Assembly: GCF_048820975.1 (NCBI RefSeq)
Contig: NZ_JBMEUF010000001.1
Location: 1,984,001-2,048,000 of the forward strand
DNA length: 64,000 nucleotides
Source: Glaciecola sp048820975
Lineage (GTDB): Bacteria > Pseudomonadota > Gammaproteobacteria > Enterobacterales > Alteromonadaceae
Direction: 5' to 3'
The notes under the pieces were generated by a model. It was given only the letters and a program-made list of their open reading frames with translations. It did no database searches and was not told where the DNA came from. A program made the position numbers and the translations under genes. Position 1 is the stretch's first letter; each line of letters begins with the position of its first letter. Of the stretch, positions 36,438 through 45,016 are shown piece by piece.

Positions 36438-37937
36438 ATGTCAGACAACATGATCCAAATTGGCGTATTTTTATTCGTAACAGTACTCATTGCCTTTTTA
36501 ACCTACCTTCATTGCAAAGGCAAAGGCCACAGTGAAGCGAATCAAACCAAAGAGTACTTCTTAGCAGGCGGAGGCTTGGCTTGGTACTTTGTGGCGGGTT
36601 CTATTACCTTAACCAACTTAAGTACTGACCAGCTCGTAGGCATGAACGGTAATCAAATGGCTTTGCTTGCCTTGTGGGAGCTATCTGCGGTTATAGGTTT
36701 AGTTTTACTCGCTAAGTTATTTTTACCTATTTATTATAGATTCAACTGTACTACCACCACAGAATTATTAGAATTACGCTATAACAATAAGCATATTCGT
36801 GCGGTTATTAGCATGTTGTTCTTTTTAGGTAGCGCGTTAATCTTTTGCCCAGCGGTAATTTATAGCGGCTCTTTGTTTATGCAGAAAATGTTTAACATTG
36901 ATTCGCAAATGGTAAGCGTTACAGTAGGCGCAAGTGAATTCGCGGTAGATTTAATGATTATTTATATTTCAACCGTATTTGCCGTTGTTGGCGCAATGTA
37001 CGCTATTTTTGGAGGTTTACGCGCAGTAGCTGTATCTGACACATACTCAGGCGTTATATTACTAGTTATGGCCTTAGTCGTCACGTTTTTAGCCTTAAAC
37101 GCAATCGACTTTAGCTTTGAAGGTATTCCTGCCGAGCGCTTAACGCTTATTGGTGATGACGAATCCCCTATTCCTTGGCATACATTATTAACCGGCATGA
37201 TATTTATTCAAATGTTTTATTGGGGAACTAACCAGGTTATTACTCAGCGCGCCATGGCTGCACCCAACATTAAAGAAGCCCAAAAAGGTGTGTTTGCCGC
37301 GGCTGGTATTCGTTTAGCCATTGTACCGGCCATTATAGTAGTGCCGGGCATTGTTGCATTTAAACTTTATGGCGATATTGGTGATGCTACCTACGGCACT
37401 ATTGTGGGTGACTTACTGCCACATTATTTGAGCGGCGTATTTGCAGCTGCAATGGCAGCCGCTGTATTAACTACTTTTAACAGTAACCTAAACTCAGCCA
37501 CCGCTTTGTATGTGTGTGATGTTCACCAAGCCTACTTTAATAAGACACCTAATGTGCCTAAGTTGAGCGGCCTAGTAACGGCGGTTATGACAATTCTAGC
37601 GCTGGCACTGGTGGTGGTTTACGCACAAGCAGAAAGTATCATTAACTTAATTCAGCAACTTTATGGATTATTGAGCATGCCTATATTGTCAGTATTTATA
37701 TTAGGGCTTGCCTTTAAAAATGTGCATGCAACCGCAGGTTTGTTCTCAGTTATATTTGGCGTAATTCTATACTTCTTATTATCATTTGATGTAACGCCTT
37801 TTTACGCACCTTTTGGCCTGCACTACATTCACTTAATGTTTATTACCTTAGTGTCGTGTATTACTCTGGCTTTATTGCTTAACTGGGTAATGTATGGACA
37901 ACGCCCGCAAATATCGTGGGTTGGAAACGAAGCGTAA
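36438..37937 (+). CDS. Sodium:sugar symporter (SSS/SLC5 family)
   Basis: Inner-membrane Na+-coupled sugar importer of 499 residues with about thirteen to fourteen membrane helices. Family features: AGGGLAWYFVAGSITLTN with TDQLVGMNGNQM in the first helices, the Na+-site region around FNSNLNSATALYVCDVHQ, and GTNQVITQRAMAA. It is most like the SglT glucose/galactose group (inference). It closes the halogenase-like-sapC-symporter operon and is followed by a strong terminator, so the operon pairs outer-membrane capture upstream with inner-membrane uptake here. Confidence 0.9.
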   Translation: MSDNMIQIGVFLFVTVLIAFLTYLHCKGKGHSEANQTKEYFLAGGGLAWYFVAGSITLTNLSTDQLVGMNGNQMALLALWELSAVIGLVLLAKLFLPIYYRFNCTTTTELLELRYNNKHIRAVISMLFFLGSALIFCPAVIYSGSLFMQKMFNIDSQMVSVTVGASEFAVDLMIIYISTVFAVVGAMYAIFGGLRAVAVSDTYSGVILLVMALVVTFLALNAIDFSFEGIPAERLTLIGDDESPIPWHTLLTGMIFIQMFYWGTNQVITQRAMAAPNIKEAQKGVFAAAGIRLAIVPAIIVVPGIVAFKLYGDIGDATYGTIVGDLLPHYLSGVFAAAMAAAVLTTFNSNLNSATALYVCDVHQAYFNKTPNVPKLSGLVTAVMTILALALVVVYAQAESIINLIQQLYGLLSMPILSVFILGLAFKNVHATAGLFSVIFGVILYFLLSFDVTPFYAPFGLHYIHLMFITLVSCITLALLLNWVMYGQRPQISWVGNEA

Positions 37938-37960
37938 ATATCCTTTAGTTTTAACCGTAT

Positions 37961-37994
37961 AAAAAGCGCACTCTTTGTAGTGCGCTTTTTTTTA
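37961..37994 (+). terminator. Terminator after the symporter gene
   Basis: AAAAGCGCACT and AGTGCGCTTTT flank a short loop, with eight T after it; A runs on the left make it potentially bidirectional. Confidence 0.85.
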
Positions 37995-38132
37995 TCACCA
38001 AATTAGCAACTCATATAAAATCAAACGCAATACATCACATTTGAAAATGTAATTCATACTTTTATATAATTTTTATTATTTATTATTCCTCCGTATAGTT
38101 CACCCTAAGAAATAAAGGAAGAGGAAATACAC

Positions 38133-38522
38133 ATGCAACTTTCAAACTTTAGCTCAGCTGCAAAAGAAATACTGCTTACGAGCATAGCCGCGCTACTAAT
38201 TTTTGCCGTGGTAGCAACACAAACCGCTGATGCAAACACTTTTGAGCAGCCCAAAGATGCTACACGCCTTGTTGAAGCAGTCAGCTTAGTGACCGAGCTA
38301 GAACAAGACGTAGTTCAAGCAAAAGTTATTTTAGCGAAAGCTCAACAAGCATATGAAAACGGTGAGCTGAGTACCGCTGAAATATTTGAAGTAACGGTTA
38401 AATACCATGCTATTGAAAATACGCTAGTTGAATCTCGCGTAAAATTGTTAGCCAAGTTGGCTCAATATAAAGACACATTAGGCGGCGATAGTCTTGATGC
38501 ACAACTAATAGTGGCTGACTAA
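38133..38522 (+). CDS. Small membrane or exported coiled-coil protein, unknown
   Basis: 129 residues that I do not recognise. An N-terminal hydrophobic segment (about 13-33, LLTSIAALLIFAVVATQTA) is a signal anchor or a cleavable signal ending near ADA. The remainder is a predicted helical hairpin: LVEAVSLVTELEQDVVQAKV, AKAQQAYENGELSTAEI and IENTLVESRVKLLAKLAQYK have heptad-like hydrophobic spacing. A purine-rich ribosome site (AAGAGGAAA) precedes the ATG. It stands alone after the symporter terminator. Its length and layout are reminiscent of small periplasmic stress or adhesion chaperones, but this is not supported by any motif. Confidence 0.7.
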   Translation: MQLSNFSSAAKEILLTSIAALLIFAVVATQTADANTFEQPKDATRLVEAVSLVTELEQDVVQAKVILAKAQQAYENGELSTAEIFEVTVKYHAIENTLVESRVKLLAKLAQYKDTLGGDSLDAQLIVAD

Positions 38523-38627
38523 GCATAAATTTAAAGCCTAAGTACGATTTTACATAGGCATAAGTGAACTAATTTGTTACCTTTTACGTCTTAACTACTA
38601 CATGAAAAGTATTCACAAAAGGTAATT

Positions 38628-39086
38628 ATGATAGCTAAGCTTAAAGCTTTGTTCAGCGCAGAAGCCAAAACCGCCTCTCCCGAGGAAAAACAAAAACAGT
38701 TACAGCAAGCCTGTGCCGGTTTGTTTTTTGAAGTAATTCGCGCTGACTTCGAACAAAGCCCTGAGGAAATTAACAAAGTTAAAGAAATTCTTCATCAGCA
38801 GTTTTCCCTTGCCAATGAAGACTTACAAGAACTCGTTGATGACTCAAAAAGCAGCGCTAAGGAAAACATTGCCCTGCATCCTCTTACTTCTCTTATTAAT
38901 GACAATTACGAGTACGAAGAACGAGTAGAGTTAATTTCACTAATGTGGGAAATTGCATACGCTGACGGAAATTTAGATAAGTACGAAGATGGCGTAATAA
39001 GAAAGGTAGCTGACTTGCTATATGTTCGCCATAGTGACTTTATTAAAACTAAGTTGGCCCATGCAGAAGCAGGCAATGCATCATGA
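38628..39086 (+). CDS. TerB-like (tellurite resistance TerB domain) protein
   Basis: 152-residue cytoplasmic helical protein with a TerB-type fold. It has paired acidic repeats: FFEVIRADFEQSPEEINKVK near residue 30-55 and LMWEIAYADGNLDKYEDGVI near 103-125, each with the A-D-x-x-(L/S)-x-x-E metal-binding style pattern; the second is closest to consensus. Single-domain TerB proteins are widespread and their role is unclear; this does not predict tellurite resistance. Its stop overlaps the moaA start (ATGA). Confidence 0.82.
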   Translation: MIAKLKALFSAEAKTASPEEKQKQLQQACAGLFFEVIRADFEQSPEEINKVKEILHQQFSLANEDLQELVDDSKSSAKENIALHPLTSLINDNYEYEERVELISLMWEIAYADGNLDKYEDGVIRKVADLLYVRHSDFIKTKLAHAEAGNAS

Positions 39087-40057
39087 TTTTGCAAGATTCC
39101 TTTGGACGACAATTTACTTATTTGCGCTTATCAATAACCGATATATGTAACTTTAAGTGCAACTACTGCTTGCCCGATGGAAACATCTGTCTTAGCCCGA
39201 AGCCAGAGTTAACCCTTAAACAAATTGAAACCTTAATTAGCGCGTTCGCTAAACTAGGTACCCGCAAAATACGCATTACTGGTGGCGAGCCAGCTTTGCG
39301 AAAAGACTTGGTCGATATTATTTCGCTATGCAAACAAACCCCGGGTATTGAGCACGTTGCGCTAACTACCAACGCCTACAAGCTAAAGCGTGATGTTGCA
39401 AAATACTATGAGGCTGGACTTGATACCTTAAGTGTAAGTGCTGATAGCCTAGACCCAAGAATGTTTGCCGCTATTACGGGTAAAGATAAGCTAAATGACA
39501 TATTAGATGGCGTTGAAAAAGCCCTTGATTTAGGCCTTCCTACGGTAAAACTAAATTCGGTGTTACTTAAAAAGTTTAACGTAAGTGAGCTACCGCGGTT
39601 TTTAGATTTTGTTAAACATCGTAAAGTAACATGGCGCTTTATAGAACTCATGCAAACCGGCACTAATAAAGAATACTTTGACGCTAACCACGTAGCGGGT
39701 GAAGACATTCAAGCTCACTTGTTAGCATCTGGCTGGCAGAAAATTATAAAGCCTGTAGATGCGGGCCCAGCACGAGAATTTAAACATCCAGATTATGCCG
39801 GTAAGATTGGCTTGATCATGCCATATAGCAAAGATTTTTGTGATAGCTGCAATCGCTTGCGCGTATCATCAGTAGGCAAAGTGCATTTATGCTTATTTGC
39901 TGAACAAGGTTACGACATAATGCCTTATTTAGAAAAGGGTGATGTGAATGGCACCATTGAAGCGCTGCAAAACATGATGAGCGCAAAAAGCGTTAGCCAC
40001 TATTTGCACGAAGGCAAAACAGGTGCCACCACGCATTTTGCTATGCTAGGTGGCTAA
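39083..40057 (+). CDS. moaA: GTP 3',8-cyclase MoaA (molybdopterin synthesis)
   Basis: Radical-SAM enzyme catalysing the first step of molybdenum cofactor synthesis. 324 residues: the SAM cluster cysteines CNFKCNYC (22, 26, 29), GGEPALRKDL, the second 4Fe-4S cluster in DFCDSCNRLRV with the later cysteine in HLCLF, and the C-terminal double glycine (MLGG) needed for GTP cleavage. It overlaps the TerB gene by 4 bp. moaBCDE and moeA are not adjacent, so the pathway is dispersed. Confidence 0.95.
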   Translation: MILQDSFGRQFTYLRLSITDICNFKCNYCLPDGNICLSPKPELTLKQIETLISAFAKLGTRKIRITGGEPALRKDLVDIISLCKQTPGIEHVALTTNAYKLKRDVAKYYEAGLDTLSVSADSLDPRMFAAITGKDKLNDILDGVEKALDLGLPTVKLNSVLLKKFNVSELPRFLDFVKHRKVTWRFIELMQTGTNKEYFDANHVAGEDIQAHLLASGWQKIIKPVDAGPAREFKHPDYAGKIGLIMPYSKDFCDSCNRLRVSSVGKVHLCLFAEQGYDIMPYLEKGDVNGTIEALQNMMSAKSVSHYLHEGKTGATTHFAMLGG

Positions 40058-40069
40058 GCTCACTGCTTC

Positions 40070-40726
40070 TTAGTTTTTCTGATATCGGCTCGAAAGCTTA
40101 TTATATAATACGTCAGCATAGTTGCTAGCGGTGCTATCGCACTCAGTCATGGCTTCAACAAGATGCTCGTTATCTTCGCGGCCTTGCCAAATTTTAATGT
40201 ATGTTCCTTCCTTATAACCGTGATCTTGACGGAAGAAATTCAGAATATTCTTACCCACATATTGCTCGAACAAGTCATTGGCACTCATTTGTGCCTGCTC
40301 TACAATTTTTACAAATAAAGGGACATCAAAGCGCTTTGCTGCGCACAGACCCGCCATTAGTTCTAAATTAGCCAGTAAATCCTGTTCGTTAAAATTATAG
40401 TCAGTGCCGTCAAAAGTAACACTTGAACCACCTGCTTCTAGTGCTTGCTCTATCACACTTGCCGCGGTAGCTATTTCACCATTGTGCGTAATAATTAAAT
40501 GCGACAAGGCAAAGTGCCATATATCCACTAATTCCATTTGCACTTGAGGAAGGTCAAGCTTTTGTGCTTTCCACCATTTCCAACCGTGATGGTCCATAGC
40601 TTCAACCGACTCAATTAATGCCGCGCGTAAGTAGCCATAACCTGCGTTTAACCAATCAGGATTAACTTTTTTATTCATGGCATCTTGAAGATCGAGCATA
40701 ATTGCCAGTTGTGTGCTGCTTAGCAT
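40070..40726 (-). CDS. Dimeric dUTPase (all-alpha, MazG-related)
   Basis: 218-residue all-alpha NTP pyrophosphatase of the dimeric dUTPase family (PF08761), which hydrolyses dUTP to dUMP. Features are ALIESVEAMDHHGWKWWK (about 37-54), QVQMELVDIWHFALSHLI (about 60-78) with the paired acidic metal ligands, and a C-terminal GYKEGTYIKIWQGREDNEHL. This family is unrelated to the trimeric Dut and is typical of Alteromonadales and Vibrionales. It is convergent with moaA, with a 12-bp gap. Confidence 0.9.
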   Translation of the reverse strand: MLSSTQLAIMLDLQDAMNKKVNPDWLNAGYGYLRAALIESVEAMDHHGWKWWKAQKLDLPQVQMELVDIWHFALSHLIITHNGEIATAASVIEQALEAGGSSVTFDGTDYNFNEQDLLANLELMAGLCAAKRFDVPLFVKIVEQAQMSANDLFEQYVGKNILNFFRQDHGYKEGTYIKIWQGREDNEHLVEAMTECDSTASNYADVLYNKLSSRYQKN

Positions 40727-40945
40727 GGTGCTTCCTTTGAGTAGTGTTATGAAAAAAATAAGACTAGCTTTTATCGCTAATTTACTGGCAAATATAGTAA
40801 TACGAAGCGCTTGGAATCACCACCCTAATGTATAAAAGCGATGTGTAAATTTGGTAAGAATAAGGTAATAGCGAAGTGTTTATAAATACACAGGGGAAGC
40901 AAGCAAAGAAGCCACACACGCTCCTTCACTTGCTGTTGGAAACAC

Positions 40946-42256
40946 TTATTTAGGGTAGCGAGCTTTGCGCATTGCACGCTCAGTTAAACGCTGTGAGCTA
41001 CTTAACGATTGTTCTACCGTCATTCGGCCAGTTAAGGCTGCAGAGAACTGCTGGCCTACCGCTGTACCAATTCCTTGAAACTCAGGAATAGCAACAAATT
41101 GCACACCTACATACGGCACTGGCTGTACACTAGGATTAACTGGGTCGGCAGTTTGAATTGAATCTAGTGTAATTTGAGCAAACGGAGCTGCATCCATATA
41201 CTCAGAGTTGTTATACAAAGATGCACGTGTACCTGGTGGTACTTTCGCCCAGCCTTTTTTACTCGCAACTAACGAAGAATATTCTTTAGACGTTGCCCAC
41301 GAAATGAACTTCATCGCCGCATCAGACTTTTTACTGCTTGAAGGAACTGCAAGCGTCCACGCCCATAACCAGTTACCACGTTTACCTAAACCTGCGTCAG
41401 GCGCTAAAGCAAAGCCTACTTTATCGGCTACTTCAGAGTCTTTTTCATTTGTTACGAAGGCACCTGCAACGGTAGCATCTATCCATATTCCGCACTTACC
41501 CGTTTGGAATAAAGCAAGGTTTTCGTTAAAACCATTTGCAGAAGCGCCAGGAGGGCCTGACTCTTCCATTACATCTACGTAATATTGAAGTGTGTCTTTC
41601 CATGGCTGCGTATTAAATTGGGGCTTCCAGTTTTCATCAAACCAGCGAGCTCCAAATGAATTAGCCATAGAGGTAATTAAAGCGACGTTTTCGCCCCAAC
41701 CTGCTTTACCGCGTAAACAAATACCATAAACGCCAGAATCACGATCAGTCATGGCTTTTGCGGCTTTGCGAATAAAGTCCCAAGTAGGCGCTTTAGGCAT
41801 TTCTAAGCCCGCTTTTTCCATTAAATCAGTACGGTACATAACCATTGAGCTTTCGCCATAAAAAGGAGCAGCAAATAGTTTGTCATCTACCGACAATCCA
41901 CTTCTAATGGCTGGTAATAAATCATCTACGTCATAATTTTCGCCTAATTGATCAAGCTCTTTTAACCAACCTTGTTTACCCCAAATTGGCACTTCATAAG
42001 TACCAATGGTCATAACATCGTATTGGCCACCACTGGTAGCTACATCAGTGGTCACACGTTGGCGAAGAATGTTTTCTTCAAGCGTCACCCACTTGAGCTC
42101 TATACCAGGATTTTTGCTTTCAAAATCACTGCTTAATTCTTTCATGGTAATCATATCGCCGTTATTTACGGTGGCAATAGTGATGGTTTCAGCGGCTAAC
42201 GAAGCTGTACTAAATGTTAACGCTGCACACGCTAGTAAAGATAATTTTTTTAACAT
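40946..42256 (-). CDS. ABC sugar/polyol periplasmic binding protein
   Basis: 436-residue extracellular solute-binding protein (family 1) with a signal peptide ending TASLAAE (about residue 22). The mature start TITIATVNNGDMI, LEENILRQRVTTDVATSGGQY and DVMTIGTYEVPIWGKQGWL resemble the sorbitol/mannitol binding protein SmoE. A tryptophan-rich pocket (WAWTLAVPSS, WDFIRKAA) fits sugar binding. No ABC permease or ATPase gene is adjacent on either side; only a porin gene lies upstream (73 bp). It therefore either serves permeases encoded elsewhere or has a sensing role. Confidence 0.9.
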   Translation of the reverse strand: MLKKLSLLACAALTFSTASLAAETITIATVNNGDMITMKELSSDFESKNPGIELKWVTLEENILRQRVTTDVATSGGQYDVMTIGTYEVPIWGKQGWLKELDQLGENYDVDDLLPAIRSGLSVDDKLFAAPFYGESSMVMYRTDLMEKAGLEMPKAPTWDFIRKAAKAMTDRDSGVYGICLRGKAGWGENVALITSMANSFGARWFDENWKPQFNTQPWKDTLQYYVDVMEESGPPGASANGFNENLALFQTGKCGIWIDATVAGAFVTNEKDSEVADKVGFALAPDAGLGKRGNWLWAWTLAVPSSSKKSDAAMKFISWATSKEYSSLVASKKGWAKVPPGTRASLYNNSEYMDAAPFAQITLDSIQTADPVNPSVQPVPYVGVQFVAIPEFQGIGTAVGQQFSAALTGRMTVEQSLSSSQRLTERAMRKARYPK

Positions 42257-42329
42257 CGGGTATTCCCCTTTTTATGTATATTTAGCATTGAATCAAGTAA
42301 AACGGGCCGGCACTTACCGGCCTGTTCTA

Positions 42330-43721
42330 TTAAAATTTAACAGATATTTCTGACGTAAATCCATCAAACCCACGGCCAATTTGACCACCTGAGTTTAAGC
42401 CTTCATCTTGATCAACGTATTCAAATTTCCATAAGGTTTTTTCATTAATCCAGTAACCGGCTGATACTTGTATACGTTCCACTTCATTATCGGTTTGTTC
42501 TATAAGGTCAGATGTATTTTCAGCATGCGAATAACGCGCCGCAACAAAGAATTTGTTAGGTATAATGTACTGCTGTGCTTCTAATGTGTAGTAGGCAACC
42601 GAAGACTCACCTTCAATTACACTAACAGAATCAAACGTAGTACCCGATGCATCTGCCACTCCGTTTGTGCCAAAATATGTAATACCAGCAACGGCATTGC
42701 CATCAGCATCAGCGAAGGTATAGTCATCAGACGTTTCACCAATCATGAATATTACGCTGGTTTCTGGTGAAGGTTGATAAGCCAAGTTAAGTTGAATAAT
42801 AGATTGATCTAAGCCCGGTAGAGCCCCTACATGGGTATCACGCTCACTAGAAGCTGAGGCTGAAAAGTTATAGTTTTCGCCATCACCAAAGCGATAGTTA
42901 GTAGTAGTTAAACCCGCTAAGCTAGCAACGCCGTCTTCAAATATAAGTTGATCGCCTTGGTTGGCTTGGAAAAAGTTTAAACCGGCTTTAAATCCACCTT
43001 CAAATTCTAAGGTACCTTGAATACGGAAGTTAAAACCGCGGTCTTCTTGAAAGGCTTCGCCAAAACTTGATGTAGTCATATGGCCCGCTACATTATATTT
43101 TTTAAGAATTCCGCTGTCTAAAGATTCGGTATAGCTTAATTGAATACCGTTTTCAGCCGTAGCGTAATCAGTAATACCATTACCAATAAGTGCATTTGCT
43201 TGGTTGTCTGCGCCGTCTTGGAAACCTTTAAACTGGAAAGGTGATGCGCCAATATTACCTAAGCGTAGGGTTAAGTCTGCGTTTTCACGAGGTGCGCCCG
43301 ACAAACCTAATAATTCAAATTCAATACCCGCGAAATCTTGGTGAAAAGAAAAATCGCGATCGCCATTGTTGCCAAAATCATTGGGCTCTTCTGCAATATC
43401 AACATCGGCAGTAATATAGTCAGTGATTTTAAACTTCAATTGTAAGTTAACGCGCAAACGCCCAAATCCCGACGACTGCTCTTCGTCTTCAGGACGAAAT
43501 GCGCCATCTTTGGCTTGAATACTTTGATAGTTTTGAAGTGCTAAGAAGTTTACTTGTGCGCGGCCATCAAGAAATTCGTTGGCATTGGCGTGTAATGGGA
43601 ACGAAGCTGCCGCGATTGTTGCAATGGCGCCAAGGGTTCCAATAGTAGCATTTGATTTTGAGCTGCTGATTGCCTGTTTTATAGAAGACAAAAGCGGTTT
43701 TTGTTGTGTGTTGTTTAACAT
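42330..43721 (-). CDS. Outer-membrane porin, carbohydrate-type
   Basis: 463-residue beta-barrel protein. A long N-terminus precedes the signal (IATIAAASFPLHANA, cleavage near 48), so the first 25 residues may be an over-extended start, although no better ATG with a ribosome site is visible. Alternating amphipathic strands run throughout (RLRVNLQLKFKITDYITADVDI, WKFEYVDQ), and the C-terminus SEISVKF ends in phenylalanine. It resembles alginate-export or phosphate/sugar-selective porins, but the exact family is uncertain. It leads the porin-binding protein pair and likely lets the same sugar through the outer membrane. Confidence 0.8.
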   Translation of the reverse strand: MLNNTQQKPLLSSIKQAISSSKSNATIGTLGAIATIAAASFPLHANANEFLDGRAQVNFLALQNYQSIQAKDGAFRPEDEEQSSGFGRLRVNLQLKFKITDYITADVDIAEEPNDFGNNGDRDFSFHQDFAGIEFELLGLSGAPRENADLTLRLGNIGASPFQFKGFQDGADNQANALIGNGITDYATAENGIQLSYTESLDSGILKKYNVAGHMTTSSFGEAFQEDRGFNFRIQGTLEFEGGFKAGLNFFQANQGDQLIFEDGVASLAGLTTTNYRFGDGENYNFSASASSERDTHVGALPGLDQSIIQLNLAYQPSPETSVIFMIGETSDDYTFADADGNAVAGITYFGTNGVADASGTTFDSVSVIEGESSVAYYTLEAQQYIIPNKFFVAARYSHAENTSDLIEQTDNEVERIQVSAGYWINEKTLWKFEYVDQDEGLNSGGQIGRGFDGFTSEISVKF

Positions 43722-44127
43722 ATTGAACTCTCTAATTTTATTTTCAAACTATTTTGTTTTTAGATAAAACCAATGAATATCTAAAACGCTTCCTAGCCAA
43801 CCGCCGGAGCACAAACATCACGAGCTGAGCCGCTGACACCATCTGGTCATTTGCTTAGGTGCTGAGCATATTCCCTCAATAGTGTTATTTCGTCAACCAT
43901 TTTTTTTACATTTAATTATCATAAAAGTGCAAAATATAATTTTATTTATAATAATCAATGGTTTGATAGCGCACCATTTTGTAACAAAGTTAACGACTCG
44001 TTTTCCAATAAAGCGCTGTTTGCAATGCTTGAAAAAGCGTTTACGAGAGTTTTTGTGAATAAATACGAAACCAACCCGTGTTTTAGCGGTCAATATTTCA
44101 ACCCCTTATAATGTGTAAGATGCGAAT
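43722..44127. promoter_or_regulatory. Divergent intergenic region with a GC-rich block
   Basis: 406 bp between the porin and the TonB/TolA-like gene, with no supported ORF. Positions about 43793-43870 are markedly more GC-rich than their AT-rich flanks and contain short inverted repeats (GACACCA/TGGTC). This would be the 5' leader of the porin mRNA; it matches no riboswitch I recognise. Confidence 0.4.
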
Positions 44128-44958
44128 TTGCATACGATTGATCTAAACCGGTTTGATACAAGCGAAGAAAATTTGTTTTCTTTAAATGGGAAAACTAGAA
44201 AACCTGTGCGATTAAAAAAAGTCGTATTTGTTGCTTTATCAATAGTGTTACATTTAAGCGTTATTACGATGTTCATCGTTTACGGGCCAACAGCGCTAGA
44301 GCCTATTCAAGATGCGTCTACTTCTTTAAAGAGCTATGTAGTTATGAAGCCCTTACCTATTCAGAAAGCTAAATTAGAAATTGCAAAGCCTGAAATAAAA
44401 GTCTCTGAAACAAGCCAGCTTCAAACAATAGAGCCACAAATAAATGCGCCTGTTCTTAAGCAACAAGTGCTAGAAGTGCCTCAAATTGAAAATGCTGAAG
44501 TAAGCGCATCGTTAGAAGAAAAGCAGAAGCTAGATATGACACAGAGAGAAAAAAGCGAACCGCCAGCTAAAAGTTCACAAGTACATAGCGCTCAGACACA
44601 AAGCCCACAAACTACGAACTCTGCAATGGTTAACACACCAATTGATTTAAGCGAAGCAATTGGCAAATACCAAAAACAAATACACAGGGCAAAAGTACAG
44701 AGTATGGCAGAGCAAGCAGCTAAAGCTTATCGAAAGGCGAAAACCTCACCTGAAATTAACACTGCCACGACAGTTAGTTACGAAGAGCGCTCTGCTGCTT
44801 TGCGTAAAATTGAAGTGGATTGTGCGAACGTGCTTAAAAAAGGACTGAGCATACTTTCTTATTTAGGTGGCGGCACCGTAGACTGTCGAAATAATAATAA
44901 TTTTCAGGAGTACATTAACAAGCACTTAAACAACCTTCCCCTTGAAGAAGAGCAGTAA
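44128..44958 (+). CDS. TonB/TolA-like inner-membrane-anchored protein, unknown
   Basis: 276 residues. A short cytoplasmic basic start is followed by one membrane segment (about 30-53, VVFVALSIVLHLSVITMFIV), then SYVVMKPLPIQKAK and a long glutamine-, proline- and glutamate-rich periplasmic stretch, as in TonB and TolA anchors. The C-terminal part (from DLSEAIGKYQKQIHRAK) is helical, has two cysteines (VDCANV, VDCRNN) and does not match the TonB C-terminal domain. The only possible start is TTG at 44128, because a stop codon lies four codons upstream; AAGA precedes it. It may be the energy-coupling arm of the ExbB/ExbD-like pair at 48-49.4 kb (inference). Confidence 0.65.
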   Translation: MHTIDLNRFDTSEENLFSLNGKTRKPVRLKKVVFVALSIVLHLSVITMFIVYGPTALEPIQDASTSLKSYVVMKPLPIQKAKLEIAKPEIKVSETSQLQTIEPQINAPVLKQQVLEVPQIENAEVSASLEEKQKLDMTQREKSEPPAKSSQVHSAQTQSPQTTNSAMVNTPIDLSEAIGKYQKQIHRAKVQSMAEQAAKAYRKAKTSPEINTATTVSYEERSAALRKIEVDCANVLKKGLSILSYLGGGTVDCRNNNNFQEYINKHLNNLPLEEEQ

Positions 44959-45016
44959 GTTATGCTCTGGTATTACTTAAAACGTGCCCTTTTCTAATAA
45001 AGGTAACACATACTTA

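Noticed and set aside
38628..39086. Tellurite resistance locus
   Set aside because: Only a single TerB-like domain is present; no terACDEZ partners, so the name describes a fold, not the function.
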